Positions 50,553 through 59,451 of a stretch of 64,000 nucleotides of DNA are shown piece by piece. Origin of the DNA: VRUE01 sp963706605 (lineage in GTDB: Bacteria > Actinomycetota > Thermoleophilia > Solirubrobacterales > 70-9); NCBI GenBank assembly GCA_963706605.1, contig OY970165.1:496001-560000 (forward strand), given 5' to 3'. Both the position numbers and the translations under genes were made by a program. Position 1 is the first letter of the stretch. Each line of letters opens with the position of its first letter. A model generated the notes under the pieces. It made no database searches. It saw nothing but the letters and a program-made list of their open reading frames with translations, and was not told where the DNA came from.

Positions 50553-50945
50553 ATGGGCACCTACGCGGTAAAGAGGATCGACGAGATGGAAGCTGTCTTC
50601 CAGGGGGCGTTCAAGCGCGCCCGGGCCGAGCTTGGCGTCGAGTCCTTTGGGATGCAGATCATCGACATGCCCCCCAACTACGACAACTACCCCGAGCACG
50701 ACCACGAGCAGGACGGCCAGGAGGAGGTCTACGTCACGCTGCGCGGCGGCGGCGAGCTGGAGATCGAAGGTGAGCGCTTCCAGCTGGACGGCGACCACGT
50801 TGCGCGAGTCGGCCCCGGCGTGACCCGCAAGGTCTGGCCCGGCGACGAGGGAATTCGCGTGCTGGTGCTCGGCGGCAAGGCGGGCGAGGTCTACGACGCG
50901 CCCGACATCACCAAGCTGGGCGAGCCGGACCCGATGGCGAGCTGA
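50553..50945 (+). CDS. Cupin-domain protein
   Basis: 130 residues, single cupin barrel. Motif 1 PEHDHEQDGQEEVYVTLRGGGELEIEGE and motif 2 DHVARVGPGVTRKVWPGD; His and Glu ligands for a metal are partly present (HDH, EE). Strong ribosome site GGGAGGA; TAGGAT about 55 nt upstream could be the -10. Divergent from hipA2 across 214 bp. Specific function unknown; many such small cupins bind sugars or act as isomerases or dioxygenases. Confidence 0.85.
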   Translation: MGTYAVKRIDEMEAVFQGAFKRARAELGVESFGMQIIDMPPNYDNYPEHDHEQDGQEEVYVTLRGGGELEIEGERFQLDGDHVARVGPGVTRKVWPGDEGIRVLVLGGKAGEVYDAPDITKLGEPDPMAS

Positions 50946-50963
50946 GCTTCGCGGCCCGCGCCG

Positions 50964-51167
50964 CTAAGGCGGCGGCGCGGGACCCGGTCGCGGCTGATGC
51001 CCCGGGCAGCTGAGCACCGGCATGCGTGGGTAACGCGGGTAGCTCGGGTCCTCGCGCGAGCGCAGGCAGAGGCTGAATACCGACCCGCGCGTGTTGGGGA
51101 CGAGCTGCTGATGACCGCAGCTGTCGCAGAGGCCGTTGCTCGGGGCGGTCACATGGGTGCTCTGCAT
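50964..51167 (-). CDS. Small Cys-rich (zinc-ribbon-like) protein
   Basis: 67 residues with Cys pairs CDSCGH and later CLRS...LSCPGH, spaced to bind one zinc ion. The body TRGSVFSLCLRSREDPSYPRYPRMPV is a conserved-looking block seen in short actinobacterial proteins annotated as hypothetical. The ATG giving MQSTHVTAP was preferred over a start nine codons earlier. It is divergent from the RecD2 gene. Role unknown. Confidence 0.6.
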   Translation of the reverse strand: MQSTHVTAPSNGLCDSCGHQQLVPNTRGSVFSLCLRSREDPSYPRYPRMPVLSCPGHQPRPGPAPPP

Positions 51168-51223
51168 CCGCCCAGTCAGGGTAGCCCGATTCACACCGCC
51201 TTGCGAGCGGCTAGCTTTGCCGT

Positions 51224-53365
51224 GTGAGCGACGCAGCGACCCTCTTCGATGCCGACGCCGCCGCCTTCACCGGGACCGTGGAGGTGCTCGGCGTCATCTT
51301 CAGCGCCGAGGACGACGGCTACGCGGTGCTGGAGGTCCAGGATGCCGACTCGGGCGAGGGCTTTGCCCTGGTCGGACCGGTCGGACATCTGAACGCCGGC
51401 GAGCGGGCGGAAGTCAGCGGCGATTGGCAGACCCACTCGCGCTACGGGCGGCAGCTGAAGGCGCGTGGGGCGCTGCCTCTCGACCCGGCCGACCGCGAGG
51501 GGCAGATCGCATATCTCACCAGCCTGCGCCACATCGGGCCGGCGCGGGCCGAGCGCCTCGTCGAGGAGCACGGCGAGAGCGTCCTGGGGGCGATCGCCGC
51601 CGATCCCGCCGGCGTCTTCGGCGCCCTGCGCGGGCTCAGCCCGGAGCAGGCGGCGAGGGCGGCCGAATCGTGGCACGCCTCGCGCGCGATCCGCGACCTC
51701 CACGTCCAGCTCGCCCCGCACGGCCTGGCCCACCTGGCGGCGGCGATCCATGCCCGCTTCGGCGAGCGCTCGATGGCCGTCCTGCATGAGGACCCCTACC
51801 GGTTGACCGAGGTCGCCGGGGTCGGCTTCGCCCGCGCCGACAAGATCGCGCTCGCCGCCGACGTCCCTCCCGAGTCCGATCGGCGGGCCCAGGCGGCCGC
51901 CGTCTTCGCGCTCTCCGAGGCCGAGCAACAGGGGAACACCTACCTGCCGGTGGACGAGCTGAACCGGCGCACCGCGAAGCTGATCGCCCTCCAACCGGAC
52001 CCGAACGTGCCGGCGATGGCAAGGGGGCTGCTGCTCGACGAAGGGCGCGCCTACCGCGAGCCGACCCATGCCAGCGAGATCGCCGTCGCCGAGACGCTGA
52101 CCCAACGCACCGCCGCCCCACCCCACCTCGACCACGATCCGGGCGACTCGCCGCCCGCAGACGTCGCGGAGGAGCTGCGGCTGACCGACGAGCAGTGGGC
52201 AGCGGTGCGGGGCGCCTTCGCGGCGCGGATCTCGGTGCTGACGGGAGGCCCGGGCGTCGGCAAGACGGCGTGCACGAAGGCGATCGTCGCCGAGGCTGCC
52301 CGCGCCGAGGTCCCGATCGTCCTCTGTGCGCCAACCGGCCGCGCCGCCCGCCGGCTCGCGGAGGCGACCGGCCATGAGGCGCAGACGATCCACCGGATGC
52401 TCGAGTGGATGCCCGGCCGCGAGCCCGGCTTCCGGCCCGGACACCCGCTCCCGGCCGGTCTGGCGATCGTCGACGAGGCATCGATGCTGAACCTGCGGCT
52501 GATCGAGGTGCTGCTCGGCGGGCTCGCCGAGTCGACCCACCTCGTCTTCGTCGGCGACGCCGACCAGCTGCCGCCGATCGGCGCCGGCAAGCCCTTCGAG
52601 GACCTGATCGCCTCCCGGGTCGCTCCCGTCGTCCGACTTACCCAGATCTTCCGACAGGCGGCGCGCTCGATGATCACCACCGCGGCCCACGAGATCAACC
52701 ACGGGCGGCCACCGCATCTGCAGCCCGAGGAGGGCCAGGACCACGACTTCTTCTTCATCGACCGACCGAGCCCGGAGCGGGCGCTGGAGACGGTGGTCGA
52801 GGTGGTCGCGGAGCGTGCGCCGCAGAGCTTCGGCGTCGACCCGATCCGCGAGGTCCAGGTGCTGGCGCCGATGTACCGGGGGGCGGTCGGGATCGACGCC
52901 CTCAACGAGCGTCTGCAGGCGCGGCTCAACCCCGACGGCAAGGCGGCGGTGAGCGAGCGCTTCCGCATCGGCGACCGACTGATCCAGACCCGCAACTCGC
53001 ACGAGCTGGGGTTGATGAACGGCTCGATCGTCTTCCTGCGCTCCGACGACCCCGGCGAGGAGTCGATCCTCGTCGACACCGACGAGGGCGGCTCGCTGGT
53101 CATTCCCTATGGGGAGACGGCGACGCTGCGCCTCGCCTACGCGATCTCAGTTCACAAGGCGCAGGGATGCGAGGTCCCTGTCGTGGTCGGCGTCTGCCAC
53201 CGCTCCCACGCCCGCATGCTGACCCGCCCCCTCCTCTACACCGCGATCACCCGCGCCCGCAGCAACTGCGTGCTGATCGGCGACCCCGCGGCCCTGGAGA
53301 TGGCGGTGCGCCGCGATGACAGCGGCAGTCGCCACTCGGCCCTCGCCGAGCGCCTGCGCGGCTGA
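51224..53365 (+). CDS. recD2: RecD2-type ATP-dependent DNA helicase
   Basis: 713 residues. N-terminal OB-like domain (FTGTVEVLGVIFSAEDDGYAVLEVQ), helix-hairpin-helix repeats (LRHIGPARAERLVEEHGESVLGAI, LTEVAGVGFARADKIA), then superfamily 1B helicase motifs: Walker A TGGPGVGKTACTKAI, motif II IVDEASMLN, motif III VGDADQLPPIGAG, motif V/VI AYAISVHKAQGCEVPVVV and LLYTAITRAR. A stand-alone 5'-3' helicase of the RecD2/TraA branch, not a RecBCD subunit. GTG start 6 nt after TAGCTT. ATG of the next gene overlaps its stop. Confidence 0.9.
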   Translation: MSDAATLFDADAAAFTGTVEVLGVIFSAEDDGYAVLEVQDADSGEGFALVGPVGHLNAGERAEVSGDWQTHSRYGRQLKARGALPLDPADREGQIAYLTSLRHIGPARAERLVEEHGESVLGAIAADPAGVFGALRGLSPEQAARAAESWHASRAIRDLHVQLAPHGLAHLAAAIHARFGERSMAVLHEDPYRLTEVAGVGFARADKIALAADVPPESDRRAQAAAVFALSEAEQQGNTYLPVDELNRRTAKLIALQPDPNVPAMARGLLLDEGRAYREPTHASEIAVAETLTQRTAAPPHLDHDPGDSPPADVAEELRLTDEQWAAVRGAFAARISVLTGGPGVGKTACTKAIVAEAARAEVPIVLCAPTGRAARRLAEATGHEAQTIHRMLEWMPGREPGFRPGHPLPAGLAIVDEASMLNLRLIEVLLGGLAESTHLVFVGDADQLPPIGAGKPFEDLIASRVAPVVRLTQIFRQAARSMITTAAHEINHGRPPHLQPEEGQDHDFFFIDRPSPERALETVVEVVAERAPQSFGVDPIREVQVLAPMYRGAVGIDALNERLQARLNPDGKAAVSERFRIGDRLIQTRNSHELGLMNGSIVFLRSDDPGEESILVDTDEGGSLVIPYGETATLRLAYAISVHKAQGCEVPVVVGVCHRSHARMLTRPLLYTAITRARSNCVLIGDPAALEMAVRRDDSGSRHSALAERLRG

Positions 53366-54042
53366 TGGAGCCGCCAAGGCCCTCGCTCGCCGCCGTCGTC
53401 GTCACTCTGGCCGGAATCGCGCTGCTTGCCGCACTGGTGCTGCTGGTGGCGCCGCTGCGCGATGCCTTCGAGGCGGCGGTGCGAGGGGATACGGCGGAAG
53501 TGCGAAGCCGGATCAACGACCTCGGCGTCGCCGGGCCACTGCTGATCCTCGGTCTGACGCTGATCCACGCGGTCGTCTTCTACCCGGCGGAGATCGTCGA
53601 CGCGGCCGCGGGCTTTGTCTACGGCTTCTTCCCGGCGCTGGCCCTGATGATGCTCGGCTGGCTGCTCTCGGGTCTGCTCTGCTTCGCGGTCGGGCACTCG
53701 GTGGCGCGACCGTTGCTAGACCGTTGGTTCGGCAGCGAGCGCTTCGAGCGAGCCGAGGCGGCGATCGAGCGTGGGGGCGTCACCCTGCTGCTCGCCGTGC
53801 GACTGCTGCCGATCGTCCCCTTCAGCCTCGTCTCCTACGCCGCCGGCGCAGCGCGCGTGCCGGTTTGGCGCTTCGCCTGGACTACCGTCGTCGGCTACCT
53901 GCCGATCACCGTGCTGGCCGTCTACTTCGGCACCCGCCTGGAGGGCCTCAGCCTCACCGATCCCCTGGTCCTGGGAAGCGCAGCCGCGCTTCTCGCCCTG
54001 CTGCTGGCCGGCCACTGGATCATGCGCTATGACCGCCGTTGA
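53365..54042 (+). CDS. TVP38/TMEM64 (VTT domain) family membrane protein
   Basis: 225 residues with four to five membrane helices. EIVDAAAGFVYGFFPALALMMLGWLLSGLLCFAVGHSVARPLLDRWFG and LAVRLLPIVPFSLVSYAAGAARVPVWRFAWTTVVGYLPIT are the VTT-domain hallmarks shared with DedA proteins, including the Gly-rich re-entrant loop and the conserved Arg and Pro. DedA/VTT proteins move lipids across the membrane or keep the proton motive force. It is coupled to recD2 by a 1-nt overlap. Confidence 0.85.
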   Translation: MEPPRPSLAAVVVTLAGIALLAALVLLVAPLRDAFEAAVRGDTAEVRSRINDLGVAGPLLILGLTLIHAVVFYPAEIVDAAAGFVYGFFPALALMMLGWLLSGLLCFAVGHSVARPLLDRWFGSERFERAEAAIERGGVTLLLAVRLLPIVPFSLVSYAAGAARVPVWRFAWTTVVGYLPITVLAVYFGTRLEGLSLTDPLVLGSAAALLALLLAGHWIMRYDRR

Positions 54043-56414
54043 ACCCTGAACCGGTAGACGGCCGGGCTGCTGTCGACGCTGCCGGCCGCGTCACGGGCCC
54101 TCACCCGCAGAACGTGCGGGCCGATCTCCAGCCGCCGCACGAATCTCGATGGGCAGGCGTGGAAGGGCTCACCATCCACGCGGCAGGAAAACGTCACGCC
54201 GCTCTGATCAGAACCGAAGCGGAAGACCACCCGCGCCTCGAGGTCGCGCGTCCGGACCACCTTGGGCGGACGCCGCAGGAAGAAGGTGCGGGGCCGCGAC
54301 TGCGGGTGGACTTCAGGCGGCGGGGGGCCTGCGGGCGGATTGGCGGATTCGATTTTTTTCGCCGCTTCTTCCTGGGAGGGCGGAGTCGGGAGGTCGCAAT
54401 TCTGCGGCTCCGACGGCCCGATCTGGATGATCGGTTCCGAAAACGGTTTCGATTTGAGTTTCGCGATCGCGGCGGCGGCGTTGACGATGCCGGCCCCGAC
54501 TGCCGGCCCCGGCCGGAGGAACGCCCCCACCGGACCGGCGGTTTCGAGCTGCGCCTGCTTCAGTTCCGCCACCGTCGCACCCGGCACCGCCTGGCGCTCG
54601 AGCGCGGCCACGGCCGCGGCATGCGGCGCCGCAGCGGAGGTCCCGAAGAACCTCCAGGTGTGCGACACGCAGGAGCCGAAGAAGGTGTCCGCCCCGCCGT
54701 CGGTCGCCACGACGTCGGGCTTGGGGATTTCTTTCGGGGCGAGGAGCGGTTCGGCCGGGGTCGTCCCTTCGACCGGGCCGAAGTAGTGCGTCACCGGTCC
54801 TCGCGAGGAGAATCTCTCAGGTGCGTCTTCGTAGAAGGGTGGCGCCGGGACAGCTCCGACGCTGACCGCGTCTTCAGCGCCATTGTGGCCGAAGATCGTC
54901 GGGCCGACGACGTCGCCTTCGGGGCCTGGGGATGATTCCGGATACTCGGTTGCGGTCACCCCGCCGCCGTTCTCGAGAAGTGCCAGCTTCAACCGAGGCG
55001 AGGCGGAGCCTCCGCCTCCCAAGCCGGTGTAGCGGTTGATCGCGACCTGGACTTTCTGTGAGGAACCGGTGTCGTTTTCCCAGAAGAGGAACTCGAAGGG
55101 TTGCTGGGTTTTGGCCACGTTGGCGCGCTCGCTGCTCACCACTTCCCCGCCTTCTTCGAGAAGCGGATTCCCGTTTTTGTCGAGGAGGTAGGCGTCGAGG
55201 TCGGTCTGCACCCCACCCCATGGCTCCGCCCACTGAAGGTCGAGCAGGAGTTCGGCGCCTTTCGCGACGGTGATCCCGAAGGTGGGATCGCTTTCCGCGA
55301 GATTCGGGTTGAAGTCCATGCACTGCGTGACGTATGCGAGGGCTGCGGAGAGACTCGGGGGGCAGGTGGTCGCCAGCCGGAACTGCGGTGCTTCCCAGGA
55401 GGCGATGTCCTTGCCGGAGCTGATCAGGTTGTCGTTGCCCGCTGAGGAAAAGTAAGCGACGCCCCCGGCGGTCACGTTGCTCACGGCGACCCCCACCGGG
55501 CCTTCCTGGAAGAAGGGCTCTTCGAAGTAGGTGACGTCGTCGACGATCGCCTTCGCCCCGGTGGCCGCCAGCGCTTCGACGTTGTCGGCAAAGGCCGGGA
55601 TGCCCGTGAATGCGGTCGCAAAGGAGAGTTCGGCGCCCGGGGCGAGGTCGTGGACGATCTGCGCCATCGCCCGCCCCTCGTCCTCACCTTTTGCTTCGGA
55701 GTCGTCGAGGACGTTGACTGGGGTGGTCCAGCCGCACGGATTGCCGGGCCCCGGCAGGTCGCCGGTTTCAACGTCTTTGGGTTCGTGCGTGTCGGCGGAT
55801 TTGTCCTGGTCGAAGGAGTCGGAGAGGATCCCGACCCCCACCCCGCTGCCGTCCACTTCGAATTCTTCGCGGGCCAGGGCGGTGCGCAGCTGCTGGTCGC
55901 CCTCCGTCGTCGCGGCGCCGAAGCAGGGTTCCGTCGCGGCGGCAACGGGTCCGGATTCTCCAACTCCGGAGACGATGGGTGCGAGAACCTCGGTTGCGCC
56001 GGCGACACGCGGAACCCCGGAAGAGAGCTGCCGCAGCTCGTCGGGCTTTGCCGCGACGGTCACCGTCTGGTAGCGGCTGCTGACGTCAACGATCTTCGCT
56101 CCGGCCGCACGCAGGCCACCGACGGCCGCAGCGGCGCCGTGGTCGAAGCGAACTTCGACGAGGACGCGGTTGCCTTCGCGAAGCAGGCCGCCGGGACCGT
56201 CGAGCGGAACGCCCAAGGCCCTTGCCTGCTCAGCGGGCGATGCGGAGCGAACCGACGGCCTCGCCAGCTCGGCGAGACGGGGCGAGAGGTCACCGTCGCT
56301 CGGGCGTCTTGCGCCCGCAAGCGCCGAAGCCGGAGCCAGAGCGCAGGTAAGCGTGACGGCGACGACGGCCCTCAAACTCGCTCGGTTGCGGGGCGATTTC
56401 CCGTACTGCATCAC
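54027..56414 (-). CDS. Secreted S8-like peptidase with Glu in place of the catalytic His
   Basis: 795 residues with a signal peptide (VVAVTLTCALAPASALAG). The subtilisin-like core has Asp199 in VGILSDSFD, EGRAM at Glu246 where S8 enzymes have HGT-like, the oxyanion region YFSSAGNDN, and the nucleophile Ser593 in FFGTSAAAPH. Between them is a 220-residue insert with a beta-sandwich-like domain; the C-terminus is a Pro-rich linker and a Cys-paired repeat domain (TFSCRVDGEPFHACPS). A Ser-Glu-Asp set recalls sedolisins (S53), though the oxyanion Asn is subtilisin-like. It converges on the TVP38 gene with a 16-nt overlap. Confidence 0.82.
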   Translation of the reverse strand: MMQYGKSPRNRASLRAVVAVTLTCALAPASALAGARRPSDGDLSPRLAELARPSVRSASPAEQARALGVPLDGPGGLLREGNRVLVEVRFDHGAAAAVGGLRAAGAKIVDVSSRYQTVTVAAKPDELRQLSSGVPRVAGATEVLAPIVSGVGESGPVAAATEPCFGAATTEGDQQLRTALAREEFEVDGSGVGVGILSDSFDQDKSADTHEPKDVETGDLPGPGNPCGWTTPVNVLDDSEAKGEDEGRAMAQIVHDLAPGAELSFATAFTGIPAFADNVEALAATGAKAIVDDVTYFEEPFFQEGPVGVAVSNVTAGGVAYFSSAGNDNLISSGKDIASWEAPQFRLATTCPPSLSAALAYVTQCMDFNPNLAESDPTFGITVAKGAELLLDLQWAEPWGGVQTDLDAYLLDKNGNPLLEEGGEVVSSERANVAKTQQPFEFLFWENDTGSSQKVQVAINRYTGLGGGGSASPRLKLALLENGGGVTATEYPESSPGPEGDVVGPTIFGHNGAEDAVSVGAVPAPPFYEDAPERFSSRGPVTHYFGPVEGTTPAEPLLAPKEIPKPDVVATDGGADTFFGSCVSHTWRFFGTSAAAPHAAAVAALERQAVPGATVAELKQAQLETAGPVGAFLRPGPAVGAGIVNAAAAIAKLKSKPFSEPIIQIGPSEPQNCDLPTPPSQEEAAKKIESANPPAGPPPPEVHPQSRPRTFFLRRPPKVVRTRDLEARVVFRFGSDQSGVTFSCRVDGEPFHACPSRFVRRLEIGPHVLRVRARDAAGSVDSSPAVYRFRVQRRS

Positions 56415-56514
56415 AGATCAAGGTATCGACTGGACATGCCCATACCTCAACACCCGTCTGGTTCGTTTAGCTCGCTTCAACGGACGTCCAGGTGTCGATC
56501 TCGCGCTTCTTCCT

Positions 56515-56526
56515 AAGAATATTCTT
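56515..56526. promoter_or_regulatory. Perfect 12-bp palindrome in the peptidase/lipoprotein gap
   Basis: AAGAATATTCTT, 14 nt before the lipoprotein start and 100 nt before the divergent peptidase start, directly followed by TATAGT. Position suits an operator, but no regulator is identified. Confidence 0.35.
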
Positions 56527-56539
56527 TATAGTCAAGTCT

Positions 56540-57136
56540 ATGGGCAGGGGAGCGTTCGAGACGTACATCGCGATCGCGGCGGCATTGCTGCTCATCGTGA
56601 GCATGGTTGCGTGCGGCGGAGGGGGTGCGGAAGACTTCGCCCCCAAACCGCACAATGACTCCGGTGGCGGCGCCGAGCGGTTCCTCGTCAAGGGTGGAGA
56701 CAACACCGTGCAGGAATTCGGCGCCGAGGCCAGCCCGGCCGAATTCGAGGAAGCCGCTGCTGCGCTGCACAACTTCCTCGACGCCCGTGTCGAGCGCAAC
56801 TGGTCGGCCGCCTGCACCTATCTGGATCGCAAGTTGACCAAGTCGCTCGAAGAATTCGAGTCGGCATATCAGCGGAGCCCGACCTGCGCAGGAGGCCTGA
56901 AAAGATCGACGAATCCGAGGATCATGGGGGAACTGCGAGACGAAGCTGCCCAGGCCGACGTCTTCTCGCTACGAGCCGAAAACGTTTTGGGATTCCTGAT
57001 CTTCAGGGCAACCCCGCACAATGTGCGTGTCATGTCGATGAACCGAGATGGTGGCCACTGGAAGGTCGACAGCCTCACCGCCATCTCGCTGAGCCCCAGC
57101 CCAGAAGAGGAAGCCGGCCGCAAAGCGGCTCAATGA
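56540..57136 (+). CDS. Putative lipoprotein
   Basis: 198 residues. Signal peptide IAIAAALLLIVSMVAC with a lipobox Cys followed by GGGGAED, so probably lipid-anchored outside the membrane. The mature domain (FEEAAAALHNFLDARVERNWSAACTYL, RAENVLGFLIFR, RDGGHWKVDSL) matches the pattern of small NTF2/DUF4878-like lipoproteins found in actinobacteria. The start was set at the second in-frame ATG, which gives a normal signal peptide. Divergent from the secreted peptidase; partnership is possible but not shown. Confidence 0.7.
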   Translation: MGRGAFETYIAIAAALLLIVSMVACGGGGAEDFAPKPHNDSGGGAERFLVKGGDNTVQEFGAEASPAEFEEAAAALHNFLDARVERNWSAACTYLDRKLTKSLEEFESAYQRSPTCAGGLKRSTNPRIMGELRDEAAQADVFSLRAENVLGFLIFRATPHNVRVMSMNRDGGHWKVDSLTAISLSPSPEEEAGRKAAQ

Positions 57137-57278
57137 CATCGGCGGCGCCGGGAGCGTCGATCCTGCTACGGTCCCCCACGTTAGGTCGGAGATCCATCCG
57201 GCAAAGTTTGTGTCTAGCGCTCGCGTCGTTGCTTTACCGCATCCTCCGCGTTCGCAGCACATGAAGTGGAGGCAATGC

Positions 57279-57485
57279 ATGCCAACTGGAACTGTTAAGT
57301 GGTTCAGCGACGACAAGGGCTACGGGTTCATTACGCCCGACGACGGCTCTAAGGACGTTTTCGTGCATCACAGCGCGATTCTCGGCGAGGGCTTCAAGTC
57401 CCTGACCGAGGGCTCGAAGGTGAGCTACGAGTCCGAAGAAGGCCCCAAGGGCCCGGCCGCCGCGAGCGTCCAGCAGACCTCGTAG
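57279..57485 (+). CDS. cspA: Cold-shock protein
   Basis: 68-residue RNA-binding OB-fold chaperone. TGTVKWFSDDKGYGFITPDDGSKDVFVHHSAI holds RNP1 (KGYGFI) and RNP2 (VFVHHS) intact. GTGGAGG precedes this ATG; upstream starts would add a non-homologous leader. The gap before it is about 140 nt and likely contains a long leader, as usual for csp genes. Followed by a strong terminator, so it is monocistronic. Confidence 0.95.
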   Translation: MPTGTVKWFSDDKGYGFITPDDGSKDVFVHHSAILGEGFKSLTEGSKVSYESEEGPKGPAAASVQQTS

Positions 57486-57510
57486 TCGCGCACCGCTCTT
57501 AGCGTTTGAC

Positions 57511-57538
57511 GAGGCCCGCTCCGGCGGGCCTCTTCTTT
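57511..57538 (+). terminator. Intrinsic terminator of cspA
   Basis: GAGGCCCGC/GCGGGCCTC stem with a 4-nt loop followed by TTCTTT. Confidence 0.88.
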
Positions 57539-57561
57539 GCCTCCCCTACCCTGCCTGCGAG

Positions 57562-59394
57562 ATGACCACCCGAGACGACCTACGCAATATCGCGATCATC
57601 GCCCACGTCGACCACGGCAAGACGACGCTGGTCGACGCGATGCTGTGGCAGAGCGGCGCCTTCCGCAAGGGCCAGGACGTGGCCGAGCGGGTGATGGACT
57701 CGATGGACCTGGAGCGGGAGAAGGGGATCACGATCCTTGCCAAGAACACCACCGTCAACCACCAGGGCGTCAAGCTCAACATCATCGACACGCCCGGCCA
57801 CGCCGATTTCGGCGGCGAGGTGGAGCGCGGGTTGACGATGGTGGACGGGGTGCTGCTGCTGGTCGATGCCTCCGAGGGGCCCCTCCCTCAGACCCGCTTT
57901 GTCCTGCGCAAGGCGCTGGAGGCGGAGCTGCCGGTGATCCTCGTCGTCAACAAGGTCGACCGCCCGGACGCGCGCATCTCCGAGGTCGTCGACGAGGTCT
58001 ACGAGCTGTTCCTCGACCTCGACGCCGACTCCGAGCAGATCGACTTCCCGATCGTCTACACCAACGCGAAAGCAGGCTGGGCCGCGCTCGAGGAAGGCGC
58101 CGAGGGGGCCGACCTGGCGCCGCTGATGGACCTGATGCTGGAGCGTATCCCGGCACCCGAGTACGACCCGGGCCATCCTTTCCAGGCGCACGTCACCAAC
58201 CTCGACGCCGACCCCTACGTCGGCCGCCTCGCCCTCTGCCGAGTTCGCAACGGGACCGTCCGCAACGGACAGCAGATCGCCTGGTGCCGCGCCAACGGCA
58301 GCGTCGAGAGCGCGACGATCAGCGAGCTCTACGTGACCGAGGCGCTCGACCGCGTCGCCGCCCAAGAGGCAGGGCCGGGCGAGATCATCGCCATCGCCGG
58401 CCTCTCCGAGGTGACGATCGGCGAGACGCTGGCGGACCCCGAGGATCCGCGCCCGCTGCCGGTCATCACCGTCGACGAGCCCTCGCTCTCGATGGTGGTC
58501 GGGATCAACACCTCGCCCCTGGCCGGAACCGAGGGCAGCAAGCTGACCGCGCGCCAGGTTCGCGACCGGCTCGACGCCGAGCTGGTCGGCAACGTCTCGA
58601 TCCGGGTCACCGACACCGAGCGGCCGGACGCCTGGGAGGTGCAGGGACGCGGCGAGCTGCAGCTCGTCGTGCTGCTGGAGATGATGCGCCGCGAGGGCTT
58701 CGAGCTGACCGCCGGTCAGCCGCGGGTGATCGTCCGCGAGATCGACGGCAAGGTCCACGAGCCGGTCGAACGGCTGGCGATCGACGTACCTGAGGGGCAC
58801 GTCGGCGTGGTCACCCAGTTGCTGGCCGGGCGCAAGGGCCGCCTCGATCACATGGTCAATCACTCGACCGGCTGGGTGCGGATGGACTACCTGGTCCCCG
58901 CTCGGGGGTTGATTGGCCTGCGCACCGAGTTCCTCACCGAGACCCGCGGCTCGGGGATCATGCACCACGTCTTCGACCGCTGGGAGCCGTGGGCGGGCGA
59001 GCTGCGCACCCGGCCGACCGGGTCGCTGGTGGCGGACCGGCGCGGCGCCAGCGCAAGCCACGCTTTGATGAACCTGCAGGACCGTGGCACCCTCTTCCTC
59101 GGGCCAGGCGAGGAGGTCTACGAGGGAATGGTCGTCGGCGAGAACGCCCGTTCCGATGATCTCGATGTCAACGCGATCAAGGAGAAGCACCAGACCAACG
59201 TGCGCGCTGCCAGCGCCGACATCCTGGTCCGCCTCGAGCCCCCAAAACGGCTCTCACTGGAAGCGGCGCTGGAGTTCCTGCGCGAGGACGAGTGTGTCGA
59301 AGTCACCCCCGAGTCGGTGCGCCTGCGCAAGGTCGAGCTGGACAAAAACAAGCGCCAGAAGGCCGCCCGCCAGAGCGCTCGCGTCGCCTCCTGA
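57562..59394 (+). CDS. typA: Ribosome-associated GTPase TypA/BipA
   Basis: 610-residue translational GTPase. G1 AHVDHGKTTL, G2 region REKGITI, G3 DTPGHADFGGEV, G4 NKVDRPDA, then domains II-III and the TypA-specific C-terminal domain (FLGPGEEVYEGMVVGENARSDDLDVNAIKEK, LTNVRAASADILVRLEPPKRLSLE-like block). Length is normal. It aids ribosome assembly and stress growth at low temperature, which fits its place directly after cspA. TACCCT ends 9 nt before the ATG, so a leaderless mRNA is likely. Confidence 0.95.
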   Translation: MTTRDDLRNIAIIAHVDHGKTTLVDAMLWQSGAFRKGQDVAERVMDSMDLEREKGITILAKNTTVNHQGVKLNIIDTPGHADFGGEVERGLTMVDGVLLLVDASEGPLPQTRFVLRKALEAELPVILVVNKVDRPDARISEVVDEVYELFLDLDADSEQIDFPIVYTNAKAGWAALEEGAEGADLAPLMDLMLERIPAPEYDPGHPFQAHVTNLDADPYVGRLALCRVRNGTVRNGQQIAWCRANGSVESATISELYVTEALDRVAAQEAGPGEIIAIAGLSEVTIGETLADPEDPRPLPVITVDEPSLSMVVGINTSPLAGTEGSKLTARQVRDRLDAELVGNVSIRVTDTERPDAWEVQGRGELQLVVLLEMMRREGFELTAGQPRVIVREIDGKVHEPVERLAIDVPEGHVGVVTQLLAGRKGRLDHMVNHSTGWVRMDYLVPARGLIGLRTEFLTETRGSGIMHHVFDRWEPWAGELRTRPTGSLVADRRGASASHALMNLQDRGTLFLGPGEEVYEGMVVGENARSDDLDVNAIKEKHQTNVRAASADILVRLEPPKRLSLEAALEFLREDECVEVTPESVRLRKVELDKNKRQKAARQSARVAS

Positions 59395-59427
59395 AAAAAG
59401 AGCCGCCGCCCCAAAGGGACGGCGGCT
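59394..59427. terminator. Bidirectional intrinsic terminator between typA and the acyl-CoA dehydrogenase
   Basis: AGCCGCCG/CGGCGGCT arms with inner CCC/GGG pairing; the A-run at its left gives six T for minus-strand transcripts. Confidence 0.85.
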
Positions 59428-59451
59428 CCAACCAGGCCCCTGCCCTGAGCT

